Shown: positions 1 to 9,626 of the stretch, one piece after another
How the letters are laid out: every line of letters begins with the position of its first letter
Position numbering within the stretch: position 1 is the first letter of the stretch
Assembly: GCF_002964605.1 (NCBI RefSeq)
Contig: NZ_PQDH01000001.1
Coordinates: 186,001-250,000 of the forward strand
Length of the DNA stretch: 64,000 bases
Direction: 5' to 3'
Origin: Vallitalea okinawensis
GTDB taxonomy: Bacteria; Bacillota; Clostridia; Lachnospirales; PQDH01
Made by a program: the position numbers and the translations under genes
Notes under the pieces: model-generated
Told to the model about the DNA's origin: nothing
What the model saw: only the letters and a program-made list of their open reading frames with translations
The model's database searches: none

Positions 1-62
1 GTCAAGAACGTATTTACATTACACCTACTATTCATCAATGCACCTCAGAATGTCAGCATTAA
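1..62 (+). CDS. 3' end of an SLH-protein paralogue (partial)
   Basis: An open frame runs from the window edge to a TAA at 60-62 and encodes a tail ending in TIHQCTSECQH. The tail of the complete SLH protein at 5597-6661 ends SIHQCETGCGH, so the two share an IHQC-x3-C-x-H ending and a preceding YI/YL-rich strand. I infer that a paralogue of that SLH protein lies just upstream and ends 18 bases before the giant secreted gene. Only about 19 residues are visible, so its length and SLH domains cannot be seen here. Confidence 0.6.
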   Translation, partial: QERIYITPTIHQCTSECQH

Positions 63-80
63 TAGAATGAGGTGATGCCT

Positions 81-3000
81 ATGCTAAAGAGATTGATAGC
101 TTTTTTCTTAGTGATCAGTTTACTTATGTTTCAAATACCATCCAATGCTACCGTCGTGGGTGAAGGTGGCTCAATTCCTGGAGGTGGCTCTGTCAATCTA
201 GGTGGTGGGTTAGCTTCCTTAAGTCCCATCTACCGGGTTTCTATTATAAGAGAAAAATTGAGGGATGGTAAAAAGATTAACCCCAATGATACATCTAATC
301 AAAAAAAAGAAAAATTAATTTATCATTTTAGTAATCATTTCCCTAATATGGATGATTATAATGATAGTTCTAAAAATTACTCTGTATACTTTGCACCACC
401 CATAGCTGAATACTTAACTGATAAATATATTTTATATAAATACAACAACTCAACTCGTGATATTGATCCTATCGTTACAGATGATACGAGTAAAATATTT
501 AGAAACCTTGGTATTACCAAACTAGAAGATGATTATGAAAATTTTTATCTTAATGCTCTATCTAGTTTAACTCCTGATGATCTAAAGAATAAGGATGTAT
601 TTGAAAAAGCGTGGAAAAAAATATCTGATACAAGGACAGAAGCAGATTGTATCGCTTTATGGAATACTATTTTAGCAGACCCTAATCCACAAGATGCTAT
701 GCGTGATTATATTAAAGATGATTTTGCTGATCCAACAGAATCACCAGAAAATCAATATCAAGCCAGATTAGCCTATCTAGACTTGATGATAACACTTTAT
801 CGTCTTGGAGATAAAGACATACAGGATCATTATACTACTTATATTAATGACTACTTCTTTGAAAATGAAACGGATACAAGTCCTGTTCTTATTGCTATTG
901 ATACTGCAGTAGGTGTTTCAGTACCAGATCGACTTCCCAATAAGGTACTTATCCTGCCAAGCGTTGATTATGTACAATATGCGACTGGTGTTATTCCTAA
1001 ATATGACTTTACTTTACCCTCATTCAATTTTAAATACGATAAAGAAAAGGATAAAGATAAATCTATCACTAAAGCTATGATAAAGGCTGCAGTGCAGGGT
1101 TCTGCTGATACCTTGCCTAATGATAATTCAATCATGGAGTTATTTGTTGGGAACGCAAGAGGAAATGCCTTCTATTGGGGCTTCTCAGGTGTCACAGGTG
1201 ATGTATTAAAGATTATTAATAACGTAGCTGATTGGCATACTAGTAGTGTTGTAGGTATTATGGAGTCTTTAGTCTTTGATGCTTCCAAAGGTTATTACGG
1301 TTTTATGATTGTTGGTGGTAATCATCAGCTACCTAGACTACCTGAGGGGACTTATAAACTTGAAGCTTCGGTAGATGGTGAGGTTGCAGGCGAAAAAGCG
1401 TTTAATATTGATGGTAAAAGCGAGACTCTTGGTAAATACATTAGTATTGAATTAGACTTAAATCAAACCGAAGATAACATGAAGGATTGGGAAAACTATG
1501 CAAAAAATAAAGAAAATATAGAAATGCTAATCAACCTTACTAGAGATCCTATAGGCGAAAATCTTTCAATTAATGCAGGAACACAACATCCAATGGGTAC
1601 ATATAGGTCGGTTACTTACGAAGAATTAATGAATTATCTAAGTGGTAATATCATCTATCAAGATGATGTATCTTCTCACTTCATTGAAGAAGGTAAAAAT
1701 GTTCAATTTACATACACAGCTGATATAAAAGTAAAATTCGATGAAGAAGTAGTTTTTGTAGGTAATCCTGATTCTGTTACAGCTACCTTTTACCGTCCAA
1801 TTGTTCCAGAACCCGAATATGCATTATACAACTCTACTCCTGAATACTGGTCAGAGTTTAAACAAGGTTCTCCTGGTCATGAAGAATTTGAAGCTATGGC
1901 AGGTACACCTACTACAAAAAATTTATATTTTGCATCAGGTGGTTCTGAATTTATCGTGGATATCTTATGCGAATACATAGAAGATGGTACGGCTACTCGT
2001 AATTACACTAGCATCTTTGATTCTGTTGATTGTGAGGACAAGATTCCTCATCAAGGACCTTTGCATAACAGCGGTATGTCTTCTCAGAGTGGTTCTTGGT
2101 CAATAAGTCCTCCAAAACCAACACCTCGGCAAATTACAGGCTATAACGGTGCTACACATACAGAAAGTTTAAGTAAAGAAAGTAAGAAAGTTATTGATCA
2201 GGCTGAAAAGAGAGATAGTGAAGGTAATATTACTCAATCTGAGAAATCCCACATGGAATACCGCTGGGTACAAAACGGTCTTTCAGCTTGTACAGGTTGC
2301 GGACCATGTCATGAACATATTGTAGGTGGTTATCAAGATGATTGGAGCCAACATGCCACCTTTGATTATATGAAGATCGTTAATGTCAACGTGTGGAAAC
2401 TAACGCACTCGAAAGCAGATGGCTTATATGAATTGCTCGATACAGATGAAGTTACAGCAAGTATTGTTCAGGGCGAACCAAATATTTTTAGTAACATTGC
2501 TAGTAGTGATACCAGTGCTGCTGGTCGACTACGTTATTCCCTTGAAACTGATCAACACGATCATGTGACTTGGAATGAAGGTGATTCCGACAATTCTCAT
2601 AGCAATAGTATCACAAGCGGTGCCGTTAATGAACAAGCCAAATTTACCGAACGACGTAATATGACGACCAATGTTACAGCTATATCTGACTTCTTAATCT
2701 TACAAACATCAAGTGGGGATCAATCAGTCATATATTTTGATAAAGCCTCACCGTCTAAGAAGACCACAGAATCTTTAGAGGTACCAAAGACATCCATCAA
2801 AGAGATGTGGGATAATAATCCCAACTCAGCCGCCAATTGGGACGCATATGAAATTAATATTGGTTCCTACAATGGTAATTATAAAGATGTCTATAATAAA
2901 TATTCTACATATAATCACAGTAATGTGGCTACCATATTGGACACCTTACCAGCTGGTCTAAACCGTCCATTACGACCATCAAGTGCTATGAGGCTCATGA

Positions 3001-5504
3001 AAACAGGTATTGATGTTCCTGATGATAAAGAGAATGGTGAGTATATCTTAGGGATGTCCTCCGTATTCTATGAAAATATATTATCTCATGGTGGAGATTC
3101 TAATATTTACTCTTGTTCTTACAATAGTCACTATGGTTTAGATGGGCAAGAATTTACAACAACTTATAATGATATCGTTATCCACAACCCTGTATCAGTA
3201 GAGGATGCAATGGTTATTCCCCTACCTGAAGATCGGGATCAGAGAACCCAAAATACCAAATCCATTAGTGCGGGACTACCTGATGTCATTGAATACGATA
3301 AAATCTTCAACTGCCATTTTACCGGAGGCAGAGAACACAATGATGATTGTTATGTAACAGAAATTAGGCATAGTGGTCTTAATGATCATGTCCACGATGC
3401 CAGTTGTCTTGGACCTATTTATGACTGTGGATTAACTGAAGATCCTAACGGATGGAAACCATGTCCTCAATGTGGAAGTACTTCAGGCTATCACATGCAT
3501 TGTACTGGTGGTTGTCAACTAACAGAATGTAATAGCTGTAACTATCGAACAGGTGGCAGTGGTACATCAGGTATTAATGCTATGCGCGGACATACCCATA
3601 CCACATCCTGCTATACCGTTATCTGCGGTAATACCAGTGGGTATACATGGCGACCTTGTCCTAACTGTGGCAGTACTTCCGGTTATCATAAGCATTGCAG
3701 TAGCGGTTGTCAGCGCACGGAGTGTAATAACTGTGATTATCGACCGGGTGGCAGCGGTACATCAGGTATTAACGCCCAGAAGATCTATCACACCCATACG
3801 AACAGTTGCTACAAACAGGGCAATGTATGTAATAATCTACCCTATAACATCCATACTTGTGGGACAGGTTGCGTGAACACTAAGGTACTGAAATGTGTTG
3901 AACCACATCATTCCGATCTACATACGGATGCTTGCTATGATTTAATACCTCGTAGCAGTAACCCTACTACAATTGAAACCCCTGATTTAGGATCATTTTC
4001 ACCAGGTAATTTCATTAACCTGGATTACGGTTTTACTGTATATTACCCCAACACAGGAGATTTTGAAGGTAATAATGCTCACGGTATCGGTTCTACTACT
4101 CGAATAAGGGGTAAGGGATTCCATGATAATATGGATACAACAGAATGGGTTAAAACTAAATCCATAACTTTCGATTTCAATGTCATATTTGAAGGCAATA
4201 TGTACGCTGCTGGTGAGGAAATCTTCCTAGATATATATGAAAACTATTATGACTTCTATTGTCCTCTTGCCAACAAAGAAGCTATTGATGCTAAAGTTAC
4301 TTATAAAATAATTGCCATCAATGGTCGAACCATGGATAACTCCTATTCTACCAATCGAACGCGGTACAGTAATTTAGCAGCTAAACACAGTGCCATCAAA
4401 AACACGGCTATCGATGTTGTCGGTCGAATCGGTACGCTTGTTATTGAGGATACTGGAGATTATAGGTTCTCCAATTTCTTCAAGAATCCACTCTTACCAG
4501 AAGAATGGTTTATACCTAACATGGTCAAGCGAGTCGATACAACGAGTCAGAATAGTGTCGTCGGTAGTGATACGGATGTAAGAGGATTAAGTGCCAGTAG
4601 TTCTACTGATTATTTAAATACATATGGTGCTTTACCTCACTTGGAAGCGGCAAATCAATTTCTACCTATACCATTGACACCACAGCATAATAATCTCAGC
4701 TTTCTACAGAATCAGCCTTTAAGACCCGGTTACAATGTTTTTGCTGATATACAGACTATCGGTAACTACTATAATCAGTTGCAGATCATACCTTATTACT
4801 ACGTACTCAACCTAGACAATGGTAGTATTCAAGACGTCGATATTTATATGAATGTCAATGATGACTATAAGTTGATCAATCAGTTTGGTGCAGCTGTTCC
4901 TGGTTGGGACCCTACATCAGTCTATCAGTATATCTATGACTTGGACTGGGAAGGCGAGAAATATAGAAGAAACTTCTCAATGGAAGAAAATCAAATAACT
5001 CAGGATGTCAGTGAATACATGGCTTATTATGATGATAACTTTGAGGTGAAGAATTTAGATGTACCAATGGGATCATCTTACCCCTTTGGTACTGCTCAGA
5101 TATTACAATTAGATGGAAGAAATCGAACTTTTATAGGAACAAGTGATACATATGGTTTGGAAAAGAATCCTGGAGGCTACATACCTGAAATCAGGTATAA
5201 TCAACAAGCTCAACGATGGCATTTCACTTATGGTTTACCATCTTCTGCAGTAGCTGTATTAAAGGGCAAAGAACCTACACAAGAAAATATCGACGCCATA
5301 AGAACTAATCAGCATGTTTTGCTGATGGCTGCTGATATGAAAGCAGTGGGCGATACTTTTGTACTACAATACAATTATCCCAATTCCACTGTTACGATTG
5401 CCAACAAAAACTTCAATTTATCCAGCATTCCATATCCAGTACTTAACGTATATTCAGCCCATAAATCTTCAGCAGATGATTTAGAGGTTCGTGGGACACA
5501 TTAA
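81..5504 (+). CDS. Giant secreted Cys/His-rich surface protein
   Basis: Product of about 1807 aa of unknown function. I start at 81 because AGGTG (70-74) sits 6 bases upstream; upstream GTG/ATG codons overlap it. The N-terminus is a typical signal peptide (MLKRL, hydrophobic core, then SNA) followed by a Gly-rich linker. Residues 1-1070 are mostly acidic/Asn-rich with a CTGCGPCHEH cluster. Around residues 1077-1289 lies a Cys/His-rich block with two in-frame 65-residue repeats (PCPxCGSTSGYHxHC, then TECNxCxYR and GGSGTSGIN) and several HTHTxSCY-like motifs, which suggest metal-binding knuckles. No LPXTG or membrane anchor is visible at the C-terminus. It is flanked on both sides by SLH-type genes, which suggests a cell-surface cassette. 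HTHTxxCY motifs are known from large clostridial surface proteins; the substrate is unknown. Confidence 0.85.
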   Translation: MLKRLIAFFLVISLLMFQIPSNATVVGEGGSIPGGGSVNLGGGLASLSPIYRVSIIREKLRDGKKINPNDTSNQKKEKLIYHFSNHFPNMDDYNDSSKNYSVYFAPPIAEYLTDKYILYKYNNSTRDIDPIVTDDTSKIFRNLGITKLEDDYENFYLNALSSLTPDDLKNKDVFEKAWKKISDTRTEADCIALWNTILADPNPQDAMRDYIKDDFADPTESPENQYQARLAYLDLMITLYRLGDKDIQDHYTTYINDYFFENETDTSPVLIAIDTAVGVSVPDRLPNKVLILPSVDYVQYATGVIPKYDFTLPSFNFKYDKEKDKDKSITKAMIKAAVQGSADTLPNDNSIMELFVGNARGNAFYWGFSGVTGDVLKIINNVADWHTSSVVGIMESLVFDASKGYYGFMIVGGNHQLPRLPEGTYKLEASVDGEVAGEKAFNIDGKSETLGKYISIELDLNQTEDNMKDWENYAKNKENIEMLINLTRDPIGENLSINAGTQHPMGTYRSVTYEELMNYLSGNIIYQDDVSSHFIEEGKNVQFTYTADIKVKFDEEVVFVGNPDSVTATFYRPIVPEPEYALYNSTPEYWSEFKQGSPGHEEFEAMAGTPTTKNLYFASGGSEFIVDILCEYIEDGTATRNYTSIFDSVDCEDKIPHQGPLHNSGMSSQSGSWSISPPKPTPRQITGYNGATHTESLSKESKKVIDQAEKRDSEGNITQSEKSHMEYRWVQNGLSACTGCGPCHEHIVGGYQDDWSQHATFDYMKIVNVNVWKLTHSKADGLYELLDTDEVTASIVQGEPNIFSNIASSDTSAAGRLRYSLETDQHDHVTWNEGDSDNSHSNSITSGAVNEQAKFTERRNMTTNVTAISDFLILQTSSGDQSVIYFDKASPSKKTTESLEVPKTSIKEMWDNNPNSAANWDAYEINIGSYNGNYKDVYNKYSTYNHSNVATILDTLPAGLNRPLRPSSAMRLMKTGIDVPDDKENGEYILGMSSVFYENILSHGGDSNIYSCSYNSHYGLDGQEFTTTYNDIVIHNPVSVEDAMVIPLPEDRDQRTQNTKSISAGLPDVIEYDKIFNCHFTGGREHNDDCYVTEIRHSGLNDHVHDASCLGPIYDCGLTEDPNGWKPCPQCGSTSGYHMHCTGGCQLTECNSCNYRTGGSGTSGINAMRGHTHTTSCYTVICGNTSGYTWRPCPNCGSTSGYHKHCSSGCQRTECNNCDYRPGGSGTSGINAQKIYHTHTNSCYKQGNVCNNLPYNIHTCGTGCVNTKVLKCVEPHHSDLHTDACYDLIPRSSNPTTIETPDLGSFSPGNFINLDYGFTVYYPNTGDFEGNNAHGIGSTTRIRGKGFHDNMDTTEWVKTKSITFDFNVIFEGNMYAAGEEIFLDIYENYYDFYCPLANKEAIDAKVTYKIIAINGRTMDNSYSTNRTRYSNLAAKHSAIKNTAIDVVGRIGTLVIEDTGDYRFSNFFKNPLLPEEWFIPNMVKRVDTTSQNSVVGSDTDVRGLSASSSTDYLNTYGALPHLEAANQFLPIPLTPQHNNLSFLQNQPLRPGYNVFADIQTIGNYYNQLQIIPYYYVLNLDNGSIQDVDIYMNVNDDYKLINQFGAAVPGWDPTSVYQYIYDLDWEGEKYRRNFSMEENQITQDVSEYMAYYDDNFEVKNLDVPMGSSYPFGTAQILQLDGRNRTFIGTSDTYGLEKNPGGYIPEIRYNQQAQRWHFTYGLPSSAVAVLKGKEPTQENIDAIRTNQHVLLMAADMKAVGDTFVLQYNYPNSTVTIANKNFNLSSIPYPVLNVYSAHKSSADDLEVRGTH
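3459..3783 (+). repeat. In-frame 195-bp tandem repeat in giant gene
   Basis: Two consecutive copies offset by exactly 195 bp (for example TGTCCTCAATGT at 3462 and TGTCCTAACTGT at 3657) encode 65-residue Cys/His-rich units. The protein copies are closer than the DNA copies: many third positions differ, so this is an older duplication under protein-level selection. Confidence 0.8.
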
Positions 5505-5523
5505 CATATTAAACCTTTATACC

Positions 5524-5577
5524 TTGGAGCATAAAGTGGTGAGCATATTTCTCCCGACCTTTATGTTCCAATCTTTT
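5524..5577 (+). terminator. 13-bp hairpin plus T-run after giant gene
   Basis: TTGGAGCATAAAG (5524-5536) pairs with CTTTATGTTCCAA (5559-5571) over 13 positions with one G-U wobble, and is followed by TCTTTT. It fits an intrinsic terminator or attenuator between the giant gene and the SLH gene. The 22-nt loop is long, so efficiency is uncertain. Confidence 0.6.
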
Positions 5578-5588
5578 AAGAGATTGGA
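5567..5588 (+). promoter_or_regulatory. Hairpin covering the SLH gene's ribosome-binding site
   Basis: TCCAATCT (5567-5574) is the perfect complement of AGATTGGA (5581-5588), with a 6-nt loop. The 3' arm contains the start of the GGAG Shine-Dalgarno (5586-5589) of the gene at 5597. The 5' arm overlaps the 3' arm of the preceding 13-bp hairpin, so the two folds exclude each other. Confidence 0.5.
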
Positions 5589-5596
5589 GATAATAC

Positions 5597-6661
5597 ATGA
5601 AAAAACTTTTAATAATTATTTTAGCCTTATTACTAACAACTTCTACTCTGCAAGCATCTGATGGGCAACCTTCTACTTGGGCACAAGAAACTGTTACTCA
5701 GATGATTAACTTAGGCATTGTACCTGAAAGGTTGCAACACAGTTATCAAGCCCCCATTACAAGAGAAGAATTTGCAGAATTATTAGTCAATACTGTGATA
5801 GCAAAGATTAACGAAGAAACAAACTATCCTCTAAGCAAAGAAGATATTCTTAATAACGTTGAACTCAAACAATCCTTTGTCGATGCTGATGAGGATCATA
5901 TCAAAATAGCTTATATGCTCGGTAGTATCAATGGTATATCGGATACACATTTCGCTCCTGATAATCATATTACACGTCAAGAAGCCTCAACAATGTTAGC
6001 TAATACCATCCAATATAATAGTAGACCTTTCTCAAGTAATATGGAAATACTCTTTGAAGATCATGAGAGTATAGCAGATTGGGCTTATGATGGTATCGAT
6101 CTAACAGTTACTAATTTGCTAATGCAGGGGACAGGTGAAAATTTTGAACCCTTAGAGTTATTTACTAGAGAACAAGCTATTATGACCATGAAAAATTTTT
6201 ATCTAAAAACTTCAAATAGCTATCTTACTTTAAGAGGTATTGTTCCTGTACCCAATGATTGTATTGAAATGGGGTTTGTTGTAGGAAAAGATTTTGTAGC
6301 TGTTAAATATAGTGATCAAAAAGATGCTAGTGCATCTACTTTAAATATATGGAATACTCATTTTAATGATCTGACAAGTAATCCTACCATGAATCAAGCC
6401 TATATCACTTTAACTGCTACAAACCTTATTGAAAGTGATCTCATAAGACCTATTGTAAAGCAACAGGACTATTCAGTTATTGATTGTCAGTATATGTACA
6501 TTGAATATTTCACCGATGAATACCTGATTAATTATGATTTAAGCAGTAAAATAGGTTATGTTAACACTTTCGACGGTCATCAATATAAAGGACGTGGCAC
6601 AAGATATCTCATCAATATCAATCCATCTATTCATCAATGTGAAACAGGATGCGGGCATTAA
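5597..6661 (+). CDS. Secreted S-layer homology (SLH) domain protein
   Basis: 354 aa. A signal peptide (MKKLLIIILALLL ... LQA) is followed by three SLH-like modules: about residues 25-75 (STWAQETVTQMINLGIV, with ITREEFAELL), 85-135 (FVDADEDHIKIAYMLGSI, with ITRQEAS), and 150-200 (WAYDGIDLTVTNLL, with FTREQAI). SLH modules normally bind pyruvylated secondary cell-wall polymers, so the product is probably wall-anchored. The C-terminal half is an unrecognised domain ending in IHQC-x3-C-x-H, shared with the truncated gene at 1-62. GGAG lies 7 bases before the ATG. Cofunction with the giant protein is inferred from adjacency. Confidence 0.85.
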   Translation: MKKLLIIILALLLTTSTLQASDGQPSTWAQETVTQMINLGIVPERLQHSYQAPITREEFAELLVNTVIAKINEETNYPLSKEDILNNVELKQSFVDADEDHIKIAYMLGSINGISDTHFAPDNHITRQEASTMLANTIQYNSRPFSSNMEILFEDHESIADWAYDGIDLTVTNLLMQGTGENFEPLELFTREQAIMTMKNFYLKTSNSYLTLRGIVPVPNDCIEMGFVVGKDFVAVKYSDQKDASASTLNIWNTHFNDLTSNPTMNQAYITLTATNLIESDLIRPIVKQQDYSVIDCQYMYIEYFTDEYLINYDLSSKIGYVNTFDGHQYKGRGTRYLININPSIHQCETGCGH

Positions 6662-6782
6662 GTTGAAGGTACTAGAATCATCTTAAAAAGTATATATTAA
6701 TCTAGTATTTTATTCTAAAACTTGGTATCATGTAGTTAGTTAATGAAACATAACTTAATTCCAAATGAAAAGAGGTAGTGCT

Positions 6783-7598
6783 ATGAGCAGTACAGGCGAA
6801 AAATTAAAGGTAATGACCTTTAATATTCGTTATGATAATAACTGGGATCATGACCATAGTTGGACTTTGAGAAGACAAAATGTTGTTAACAAAATTAAAG
6901 AACACCAACCCGATCTACTGGGTGTACAAGAAGCTATGAGACATCAGGTGGATTATCTACTACATATGCTTGACCATTATGATTATGTTGGTGTAGGTAG
7001 AGGCGATGGTAAAGACCAAGATGAGTTCGCCGCTATTTTGTATAATAAGAACAGATTAACCATGCTGGACAATCATACCTTTTGGCTATCAGAAACACCT
7101 GATAAGGTTGGTAGTATGGGTTGGGATTCAGCTTGTACACGAATATGTACTTGGGCAAAATTTGAAGACAAGTACACAAAAAAAATCTTTTATCATTTTA
7201 ATACGCATTTTGACCATGAAGGTGAAGTTGCGCAAGTTAATAGCGCTAAGTTAATATTGGATCAAATAAAATCCGTAGCTGATCAAAACCCTGTTATTGT
7301 TATGGGCGATTTAAATGTTACTCCAGACTCTATGACTTATAAAACCTTAACCGGACAGCATACAAAGGATATTACTCATTCTACAGCCTTTTTAAGAGAT
7401 GTTTGTATTGATGAAGAAGGAAATCCGATAACAAAAGGAACTTTCTCGGACTTTGGAAGGGTTAGTCCTTTCAAAATTGATTATATATTTATAAACAATA
7501 ATATTGAAGTTGACCATTTTATCATTGATGCTGACAATGAAGAAGGTATTTTTACATCTGATCATTTTCCTATTATTGCAGATTTGAAGATGCTATAA
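6783..7598 (+). CDS. Endonuclease/exonuclease/phosphatase (EEP) family hydrolase
   Basis: 271 aa, cytoplasmic (no signal peptide). It shows the EEP fold motifs in order: VMTFNIRYDN at the N-terminus (metal-site Asn), LGVQEA (metal-binding Glu), NTHFDH, VMGDLNVTPDS (catalytic Asp/Asn), KIDYIFIN, and the terminal SDHFPI Asp-His pair. The family hydrolyses phosphodiesters or phosphomonoesters, and the compact Gly-poor form resembles sugar-phosphate or sphingomyelinase-like members. The substrate cannot be told. The start at 6783 has AGAGGT 7 bases upstream, which is better than the upstream ATG at 6765. It stands alone and ends at a terminator shared with the convergent LacI operon. Confidence 0.85.
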   Translation: MSSTGEKLKVMTFNIRYDNNWDHDHSWTLRRQNVVNKIKEHQPDLLGVQEAMRHQVDYLLHMLDHYDYVGVGRGDGKDQDEFAAILYNKNRLTMLDNHTFWLSETPDKVGSMGWDSACTRICTWAKFEDKYTKKIFYHFNTHFDHEGEVAQVNSAKLILDQIKSVADQNPVIVMGDLNVTPDSMTYKTLTGQHTKDITHSTAFLRDVCIDEEGNPITKGTFSDFGRVSPFKIDYIFINNNIEVDHFIIDADNEEGIFTSDHFPIIADLKML

Positions 7599-7601
7599 CA
7601 A

Positions 7602-7627
7602 AAAACCCAAGATACGTCTTGGGTTTT
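7602..7627. terminator. Bidirectional intrinsic terminator
   Basis: AAAACCCAAGA (7602-7612) and TCTTGGGTTTT (7617-7627) form an 11-bp stem with a 4-nt loop. A T-rich run follows on the + strand and an A-run supplies T's on the minus strand. It serves the EEP gene and the convergent operon ending at 7631. Confidence 0.9.
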
Positions 7628-7630
7628 ATT

Positions 7631-8632
7631 TTACTTCATCAATTTTTTCACTGTATCTCTTATCTTAAGTTGGTAATCTAATGTTATCCTTCTCTTCTTT
7701 AAATCTTCTCCGTTAATAAGTGTTATCAACATTTCTACAGCTTGTCTTCCTAACTCATATGCAGACTGATGTATCGTCGTTAATGCTGGACTGATAATTG
7801 TTGACGTATTAATATTATCAAACCCTACTACGCTTAAATGCTCAGGTATCTTTATTCCTTCTTCCGTTGCACATTTAATCACACCAATGGCAATTTCATC
7901 ATTATAGCAAACCAACGCTGTTGGTCTATCAGCCATATTCATCATTTTCTTCATTACCTGGTAACCACCTTCAATGGTGTGTTCAGCTTGAAAAACCCAT
8001 TGATCAATAAGAGGTATTTTATTATCCTTTAGGGCCATTTCAAACCCTTTTTTTCTTTCTTTTGCAATACTTACCTTTTGATTCCCAGCAATATAGCCAA
8101 TTCGAAGATGACCATTTTTTATGATATATTGAGTCATATCATAAGAGGCACCATAATCATTAATGCCTACAGATGGAATTATCTCGTCAACCATATAATC
8201 ATTCATCAGAACAATAGGTACCCGATCATGCAATTCTAATAGAGCTTTTTTGCCGATTCTTGGTGTGATAAGAATTGCTCCATCGGCTTTTCCCATCTTT
8301 AAAGATTCTAAGTATTTTTGTTCTCTCATCTTATTATTGCTGGTGTTGCCTATGAGAAGATGATATTTATTTTCATAGGCTACATCTTCCATACCTTTTA
8401 TAGCTTCTGCAAATATAGGGTTACAAATATCGTTCAGAATTGTTATTAATTCATTCGATCGATTCATTCGAAATTCTCTAGCACGTGTGTTAGGTCTGTA
8501 TTCAAGAACATTTATAGCCTCCATAACCTTTACTCTATTTTTTTCAGATACAGGTCCACTACTATTAATTACTCTTGACACCGTAGCTGTAGAAACACCT
8601 GCAAATTCTGCAACTTTCTTTATATTCATCAT
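7631..8632 (-). CDS. LacI-family transcriptional regulator
   Basis: 333 aa. The N-terminal HTH (IKKVAEFAGVSTATVSRVIN) and hinge (YRPNTRAREF) precede a periplasmic-binding-protein-like sugar sensor domain with the usual VVGFDN motif near the C-terminus. I start at 8632 (tandem ATG, AAAGGA 8 bases upstream); the ATG at 8641 overlaps that site. It is the last gene of the minus-strand ABC transporter operon and probably regulates it through the palindromes at 12853-12874 and 12905-12920. The inducer is unknown. Confidence 0.9.
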   Translation of the reverse strand: MMNIKKVAEFAGVSTATVSRVINSSGPVSEKNRVKVMEAINVLEYRPNTRAREFRMNRSNELITILNDICNPIFAEAIKGMEDVAYENKYHLLIGNTSNNKMREQKYLESLKMGKADGAILITPRIGKKALLELHDRVPIVLMNDYMVDEIIPSVGINDYGASYDMTQYIIKNGHLRIGYIAGNQKVSIAKERKKGFEMALKDNKIPLIDQWVFQAEHTIEGGYQVMKKMMNMADRPTALVCYNDEIAIGVIKCATEEGIKIPEHLSVVGFDNINTSTIISPALTTIHQSAYELGRQAVEMLITLINGEDLKKRRITLDYQLKIRDTVKKLMK

Positions 8633-8663
8633 ACAAACCATCCTTTAGCTTCAATACCACTCT

Positions 8664-9626
8664 TCACAGTTGCTTTTCACAAACAGTTCCGCAAGCGTCT
8701 ATCTCCAATCTAATTCCCTTATGTATTTTATCAGGTCTCTCTCTATTCTCTGCTGTATAACGCACTTTAGAATGAGGTAATACACTCTCTATAAATTGAT
8801 GTGTATCAGTACTTGGTAATTCATAAGTGTATTCGTCATCAGCACAAATAACGATGTAAGTTGGATCAATTGACTTCAGATAATCTTTAGATAAATGCGC
8901 TCTATCACCGTGGTGGGGTGCTTTTAATATATTAGCTTTGAGTTTTTCTTTAGGTATAAGGGTGTCCCAATAGTCCAATCCTATGTCAGAGGTAAGAAGA
9001 GTCTTTCTCCCATTGCAGGATACCATGCAAACTAGGCTACACTTATTCAAATGCTTATCGATTTGTGATAATAATGTATCTATTGAATGCCGATCAGAGT
9101 TTATATAGAGTTGATTAATCCTATCTTGAATGAAATCTATGTGATTTATAATAGGTGAATATACCTCTATATGCATATTACCCAATTTACTGCTATGGAA
9201 CTCTTTAATCACTTTTAGATTGGAGCCTACTTGCTCTTCAAAATGTTGAATTAGCATCTGGTATATTTCTAGAGAAGCTAGCATGTTTTCTTCTCTCATC
9301 TTATCATACTTTTGTATGGGCTTAAAGGGTATATCAAATGGACACCATACCTCGTTGATAGGATAGTCCTTGATGATCTCTTTTATCCCCCCTATGTGAT
9401 CACGATGAGGATGAGTCAATACGAGTAAATCTATTTTCTTTATACCTTGATTGCTTAAATAAGATTTTATATGAATTCTATTAAGGTTCTTATCATATAT
9501 GATTGATCTATCATCTCCACCATCTATGACCACTGTATATGTAGAATTGGCAATATATCTTATAACAATACATTCACCGAATCCTACATTTAAAAAATCG
9601 ATGATTACTTTCCCTATCTTGTCAAT
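8664..9626 (-). CDS. ComEC-like metallo-beta-lactamase hydrolase, probable AUU start
   Basis: About 320 aa. Motif THPHRDHIGG gives the metal-binding H-x-H-x-D-H at residues 72-77; later metal ligands are in LLTSDIG and KAPHHGD. It resembles the soluble C-terminal MBL domain of ComEC/Rec2-like proteins. The first canonical start in frame (GTG 9533) would remove the conserved first strand FLNVGFGECIVIRY, which is clearly encoded upstream in the same frame. Back to an in-frame TAG there is no ATG, GTG or TTG. The only well-placed codon is ATT (9626-9624), 8 bases after AAAGGGG (9641-9635). I therefore infer initiation at AUU, or a recent start-codon mutation. Its role in a sugar-uptake operon is unclear. 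Confidence 0.75.
   Translation of the reverse strand: MDKIGKVIIDFLNVGFGECIVIRYIANSTYTVVIDGGDDRSIIYDKNLNRIHIKSYLSNQGIKKIDLLVLTHPHRDHIGGIKEIIKDYPINEVWCPFDIPFKPIQKYDKMREENMLASLEIYQMLIQHFEEQVGSNLKVIKEFHSSKLGNMHIEVYSPIINHIDFIQDRINQLYINSDRHSIDTLLSQIDKHLNKCSLVCMVSCNGRKTLLTSDIGLDYWDTLIPKEKLKANILKAPHHGDRAHLSKDYLKSIDPTYIVICADDEYTYELPSTDTHQFIESVLPHSKVRYTAENRERPDKIHKGIRLEIDACGTVCEKQL

Noticed and set aside
3553-3876. 107-codon + strand frame inside the giant gene
   Set aside because: It is an alternative-frame reading of the tandem repeat block; the Cys/His pattern in the main frame explains the sequence.
7838-8032. 64-codon + strand frame within the lacI gene
   Set aside because: It is a shadow of the well-supported LacI coding strand.
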